A stretch of DNA of 64,000 bases, taken from positions 98,418 through 162,417 of the forward strand of contig JAANMP010000005.1 in the NCBI GenBank assembly GCA_011250595.1. Direction: 5' to 3'. The notes below the pieces were generated by a model. That model saw only the letters and a list, made by a program, of their open reading frames with translations, searched no databases and was not told the DNA's origin. A program made the position numbers and the translations under genes. Positions 61,484 to 64,000 of the stretch are shown here, one piece after another. Position 1 is the stretch's first letter, and each line of letters opens with the position of its first letter. The stretch is from Bacillus sp. MM2020_1 (GTDB lineage Bacteria > Bacillota > Bacilli > Bacillales > Cytobacillaceae).

Positions 61484-62185
61484 GTGCGTAAATCGGTTAT
61501 TGCTATCATAATCGCTGGACTGTTTCTATCATCCATAACAACATCACAAGCTTCAAATGATGGAATTTTGCTAGGAGATTATTCGAAAAACTCAATACTC
61601 TATCAATCTCTTCAAGTTGAGCATTCGTTCCCACTTTTAGAGCAAATCATTGTCTTGCCACAGCAGCTTTTTGATGAGCAGGAAGCGGCCGCAATGATTT
61701 CGAGAATTAATTCCTTACCGTATTCCCTTTTAGAAAAAATAAACAATCAAGGAATAAACCTGAAACTATTTACAGGAAAACTCACTGATAATCCCACTGC
61801 TCGGCAATATGCAGGGCAGGTCCCGAGGGGGTATAACTCTACTGTCACTTGGGACGATGTTCCCGGAATTGGTGGGTCAAAGGTGGTCCTTGTCAAGATT
61901 GGTGCAAGTGATAAAGGTGAGGGCCATGGCTCCATCAATTTAGAATTGCATGAAATGGCGCATTCGATTGATCGCTATGTGTATGACGAAATCAGTGGTT
62001 CAAAGAAATTTTTAAGTGTGTGGGAGAAGGAACATGAACAATTGTTTCCGGGAAACAGCTATTTCTTATACCCTGAAGAATATTTTGCAGAGAGTTTCGC
62101 AATGTACTACTTGAATAATGATACAAATGAATTATTACGTAAGAAAGCTCCGGAGACATTCGATTTGATTAAACAGCTTCACTAA
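61484..62185 (+). CDS. Secreted metallopeptidase of the anthrax lethal factor-related (ATLF) family
   Basis: About 233 residues. An N-terminal signal peptide (VIAIIIAGLFLSSITTSQAS) predicts export. The zinc site is ELHEMAHSID (HExxH, about residue 156), with the third ligand Glu likely in PEEYFAESFAMYYL (about 200). This matches the ATLF/ProProA-like domain found in lethal factor and in small chromosomal Bacillus proteins. No PA-binding domain is present, so this is a stand-alone protease, not a toxin component by itself. GTG 61484 follows TTGGGGGATG. It is monocistronic between the Ter cluster and thyA. Confidence 0.83.
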   Translation: MRKSVIAIIIAGLFLSSITTSQASNDGILLGDYSKNSILYQSLQVEHSFPLLEQIIVLPQQLFDEQEAAAMISRINSLPYSLLEKINNQGINLKLFTGKLTDNPTARQYAGQVPRGYNSTVTWDDVPGIGGSKVVLVKIGASDKGEGHGSINLELHEMAHSIDRYVYDEISGSKKFLSVWEKEHEQLFPGNSYFLYPEEYFAESFAMYYLNNDTNELLRKKAPETFDLIKQLH

Positions 62186-62242
62186 TTCGTCCGTGATTGT
62201 TAAAATAGAGAAATATGTAATGCAGTTAGGAGAGTGTCCAAG

Positions 62243-63037
62243 TTGAAGCAATATCTGGAGCTATGTAAGCATGTGCTGGAAAATGGAACTGTGAAGGGTG
62301 ACAGGACGGGGACTGGAACAATCAGCACCTTCGGTTATCAAATGAGATTTGATTTGGCGGAAGGATTTCCGCTGATAACAACCAAAAAGTTGCACTTAAA
62401 ATCAATTATTTATGAATTGCTCTGGTTTTTAAATGGAGATACGAATGTTCGGTATTTACAGGAGAATGGGGTCCGTATTTGGAATGAATGGGCAGATGAA
62501 AATGGGGAATTAGGACCTGTTTATGGTCATCAATGGCGCTCCTGGACAGGTGCTGACGGTAAAACCGTTGACCAAATCACGGAGTTAATTAGCCAGATAA
62601 AAACGAATCCAAACTCAAGAAGATTGCTTGTTAATGCGTGGAATGTCGCAGAGATTGATCACATGGCGTTGCCGCCCTGTCACTGTATGTTCCAATTCAA
62701 TGTGGCAGACGGAAAGCTGTCCTGCCAGCTTTACCAACGCTCAGCCGATGTGTTTCTTGGCGTCCCGTTTAACATCGCTTCTTATGCGCTTCTAACCATG
62801 ATGATTGCACAAGTATGTGACCTGGAGCCAGGCGAATTTATCCACACTTTTGGTGATGTTCATATTTATCAGAACCATCTCGAACAAGTGAAACTGCAAA
62901 TGAGTCGAGAAATACGGTCCTTACCGATCGTAAAAATTAACCCGCTTGTCAAAGATATTTACTCTTTTGAATATGAAGACTTTACTCTGGAAGGGTATGA
63001 CCCTCATCCGCATATTAAAGGAGTGGTTAGTGTATGA
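62243..63037 (+). CDS. thyA: Thymidylate synthase
   Basis: 264 residues, exactly the length of E. coli-type ThyA (B. subtilis ThyB class). Catalytic Cys is in [11 protein letters not shown] (about 146). The folate/dUMP region [16 protein letters not shown] and HIYQNHLEQ are conserved. It methylates dUMP using methylene-THF. TTG 62243 is eight bases after AGGAGAG. Its TGA overlaps the dfrA ATG. Confidence 0.96.
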   Translation: MKQYLELCKHVLENGTVKGDRTGTGTISTFGYQMRFDLAEGFPLITTKKLHLKSIIYELLWFLNGDTNVRYLQENGVRIWNEWADENGELGPVYGHQWRSWTGADGKTVDQITELISQIKTNPNSRRLLVNAWNVAEIDHMALPPCHCMFQFNVADGKLSCQLYQRSADVFLGVPFNIASYALLTMMIAQVCDLEPGEFIHTFGDVHIYQNHLEQVKLQMSREIRSLPIVKINPLVKDIYSFEYEDFTLEGYDPHPHIKGVVSV

Positions 63038-63522
63038 TATCCTTTATTGTTGCGATGGACGAAAATCGAGTCATCGGGAAAAATAATCAATTGCCTTGGC
63101 GGTTGCCAGAAGATTTAAAATTTTTCAAGAGGGTTACGATGGGCCACCCTATCGCGATGGGAAGAAAAACTCATGAATCGGTGGGGCGAGTCCTTCCCGG
63201 CAGAGAAAATATTGTCATCACCCGGCAAAAAGAATACCGGAGTGAGGATTGTACGGTAGTATACTCCCTTGAGGATTTTGTTCAGTACAGCAAGAAGCAA
63301 AGCGATGAAATCTTCGTTATTGGCGGGGCGGAAATATTTAATGAGACATTTGATTATGCGGACCGACTTTACATCACGCTTATTCATGAGGAATTTGCAG
63401 GGGATACGTATTTTCCTGAATTTGATGTCAGCAAATGGGAATTGGTGTCCTGTGAAAAGGGATTAAAGGATAATAAGAATCCGTACGATTATGAATTCAG
63501 AATTTATAATCGAAAATCGTAA
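63034..63522 (+). CDS. dfrA: Dihydrofolate reductase
   Basis: 162 residues. Sequence begins [17 protein letters not shown], then [13 protein letters not shown] (with Asp/Glu active site), [16 protein letters not shown] and [13 protein letters not shown]. It regenerates THF from the DHF made by ThyA. It overlaps thyA by 4 bp, a coupled pair as in B. subtilis. Confidence 0.96.
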   Translation: MISFIVAMDENRVIGKNNQLPWRLPEDLKFFKRVTMGHPIAMGRKTHESVGRVLPGRENIVITRQKEYRSEDCTVVYSLEDFVQYSKKQSDEIFVIGGAEIFNETFDYADRLYITLIHEEFAGDTYFPEFDVSKWELVSCEKGLKDNKNPYDYEFRIYNRKS

Positions 63523-63554
63523 TACGAATTGTTTGGGGTTTGACTCATAAAAAT

Positions 63555-63583
63555 AAGCATCAGCGCATCGCTGGTGCTTCCTT
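63555..63583 (+). terminator. Terminator after dfrA
   Basis: A 10-bp stem (AAGCATCAGC / GCTGGTGCTT, one G-T pair) with a short T/C tail. Confidence 0.65.
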
Positions 63584-63593
63584 CTGCTAATGA

Positions 63594-63839
63594 TTAAAAA
63601 TAAGATCCATTTAATTCGTATTCAGCTAATTTTGCCAGCATACCTCTAAATTCATGGGGATGGCAAAATTCTCTTTCGTTGAAATGCGTTTTAACCCAGC
63701 TTATTAATTCCAGTGGGCTATTAAAATATTCCCCGCTGCGATCGCTTTTGCGAATGGTGTATCTCCCGTTATCATCATCAAGTGTTACTTCGACAGGAAG
63801 AGCTCCATCATAACTGCAAAGTGAAAATTCCATCCTCAT
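63594..63839 (-). CDS. Hypothetical protein (about 81 aa)
   Basis: A small acidic protein: RMEFSLCSYDGALPVEVTLDD, then NGRYTIRKSDRSGEYF and a helical end (FRGMLAKLAEYELNGSYF). No domain recognised. The start is uncertain among ATGs at 63848, 63839 and 63833; none has an ideal site. It is convergent with dfrA. The remaining 63849-64000 is AT-rich and shows no feature except a probable promoter for this gene. Confidence 0.55.
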   Translation of the reverse strand: MRMEFSLCSYDGALPVEVTLDDDNGRYTIRKSDRSGEYFNSPLELISWVKTHFNEREFCHPHEFRGMLAKLAEYELNGSYF

Positions 63840-64000
63840 CACATCCATTCCATATGGTTTATCATTTCCACAAATATATGATTATAATGTTCCAATTATA
63901 TTCAAAAAAAGCATATTGTTAAAATATTTTAAAAATTATTTAAACTAAATAATCATTGACTTCAATAGTGGTAATTGATAAATTGTCATTAGTAATGAAT

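Noticed and set aside
50763..62185. Prophage or integrative element carrying the Ter cluster
   Set aside because: No integrase, transposase, phage structural gene, tRNA end or clear direct repeat borders it; insertion is inferred from synteny only.

Overview
The window is chromosomal DNA from a low-GC, spore-forming Bacillaceae bacterium. Neobacillus or a close Bacillus relative fits best; this is inferred from gene families and gene order, not from a marker gene. The backbone follows the B. subtilis ypvA-ypwA-bcsA-ypbQ-dynA-ypcP ... cspD ... ypgR-brxA-ypjP ... thyA-dfrA order, broken by several accessory blocks. I see no rRNA, tRNA, CRISPR array, prophage or transposase.

Layout. 1-779: 3' end of a DinG-type helicase. 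832-6707: a nitric-oxide block. A quinol NO reductase gene (norB) is divergent from a Crp/Fnr regulator operon holding two DUF2249 proteins, an oxidase-like membrane protein and a MIP18-type Fe-S assembly protein. A hidden 48-aa Cys-rich ORF and a third DUF2249 gene behind a well-placed FNR-type site follow. 6899-8397: an M32 carboxypeptidase gene broken by a one-base frameshift. 8475-10789: a ba3-type oxidase operon (subunits IIa, II, I). 11497-18981: type III polyketide synthase with its methyltransferase, a Fur-box-controlled 26-aa peptide, dynamin DynA, a rhodanese and the YpcP exonuclease.

19096-27849: a probable spore-surface locus. It has a Ser/Thr kinase gene with no start codon, a YrzF-like kinase, three YheC/YheD-type ATP-grasp proteins (one a tandem with a decayed N-terminal copy), a fourth ATP-grasp ligase, a CotSA-like glycosyltransferase behind a SigK-like promoter, and an SspL-type spore protein. 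27935-31430: YuiD, a DMT transporter, two RNase H-fold proteins, a YpeQ-like zinc protein and CspD. 32246-38116: cydABCD, encoding cytochrome bd and its CydDC exporter. 38223-49979: topB, mntR, metA, fhs, DegV, an HD hydrolase, an ABC-F protein, YpgR and BrxA.

50823-61343: a Ter (tellurite/envelope stress) cluster. It holds three TerD genes, TerC, YceG, TelA and a four-gene enzyme module (HpcH-type lyase, PRTase-TRSP, StiP-type protein, HAD phosphatase). It sits between ypjP and thyA-dfrA. Two matching ECF-sigma-type promoters, before the first terD and before yceG, suggest the halves form one stress regulon. An anthrax-lethal-factor-like secreted metalloprotease gene lies between the cluster and thyA. 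The window ends in AT-rich DNA after a small unknown gene.
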